Source: Aequorivita sp. (GTDB lineage Bacteria > Bacteroidota > Bacteroidia > Flavobacteriales > Flavobacteriaceae). Taken from it: DNA of 12,686 bases. Positions 12,625 through 12,686 of the stretch are shown in pieces (positions within the stretch are counted from its first letter, which is position 1; every line of letters begins with the position of its first letter). The position numbers and the translations under genes were made by a program. The DNA lies in assembly GCA_020435865.1 (NCBI GenBank), contig JAGQYZ010000006.1, positions 1 to 12,686 of the forward strand. The letters run 5' to 3'. The notes under the pieces were generated by a model that was not told the DNA's origin, made no database searches, and saw only the letters and a program-made list of their open reading frames with translations.

Positions 12625-12686
12625 TACTGGTCTTGGCTATGGTTAGTTGTGTTGGCTAGAACTAAGTTAGTAAAAGAAAACGAACC
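12625..12686 (-). other. Spacer upstream of the pentapeptide-repeat gene, cut by the window edge
   Basis: No gene is visible. On the minus strand it holds ACTAACTTAGTTC with a small palindrome AACTTAGTT, and two similar blocks TAGCCAACAC and TAGCCAAGAC separated by AACTAACCA. No TAnnTTTG element is present; TAACTTAG is a one-mismatch variant. It probably continues the structured spacer pattern, but too little is visible to be sure. Confidence 0.35.

Noticed and set aside
9811..12686. Classical integron with canonical attC sites
   Set aside because: No clear RYYYAAC/GTTRRRY box pairs and no integrase gene are visible. Only the weaker cassette-like description is kept.

Overview
The window looks like part of a Flavobacteriia (Bacteroidota) chromosome, most likely Flavobacteriaceae. 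The DNA is A+T-rich, and several genes are preceded by the Bacteroidota -7 promoter element TAnnTTTG rather than an E. coli-type -10. Start codons lie in A-rich leaders without clear Shine-Dalgarno sequences. Several gene families here (DUF4199, DUF2911, type B L31 with a GlmU-like protein, SdpR/SdpI, short DUF4157 proteins) are common in that group. I cannot name a genus with confidence.

Region 1 (1-7405) is conserved chromosome. On the minus strand are the start of a GlmU-family nucleotidyltransferase and the gene for zinc-independent ribosomal protein L31, separated by a terminator. Divergent from these, on the plus strand, runs a compact four-gene series: a DUF4199 membrane protein, a family 2 glycosyltransferase with two membrane anchors, a phosphoglucomutase/phosphomannomutase-type enzyme, and an MsbA-like ABC exporter that overlaps the mutase gene by one base. 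They make sense together as envelope glycan or lipid supply and export, but that link is inference. Next is a three-gene regulatory cassette: an ECF sigma factor, a one-pass membrane protein that is probably its anti-sigma factor, and a secreted Spy/CpxP-like 'sensor of ECF sigma' protein ending in five collagen-like Gly-X-Lys triplets. A strong bidirectional hairpin terminator (7373-7404) closes this series.

Region 2 (7422-8874, minus strand) carries a secreted DUF2911 protein with a TPR-like tail and an NTF2-like lipoprotein.

Region 3 (about 8875-12686, minus strand) looks like an accessory island. All its genes point the same way, are mostly unrelated small proteins, and are separated by structured non-coding spacers. 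They are a VOC-fold protein, a minimal DUF4157 (eCIS core) protein, an SdpI-SdpR immunity/autorepressor pair with a visible palindromic operator, an SRPBCC gene broken by one extra A in a homopolymer, a second SRPBCC protein, and a Qnr/MfpA-like pentapeptide-repeat protein. A 31-bp element (28/31 identical between copies at 9925 and 11530, with a diverged third copy at 12602) recurs in the spacers. The layout resembles a gene-cassette array, but no integrase and no canonical attC boxes are seen, so that reading is a hypothesis.

No tRNA, rRNA, CRISPR array or insertion sequence was recognised. No gene-free stretch exceeds 300 bases. The longest are 498-689 (divergent promoters), 11403-11585 and 9811-9970 (structured repeats).
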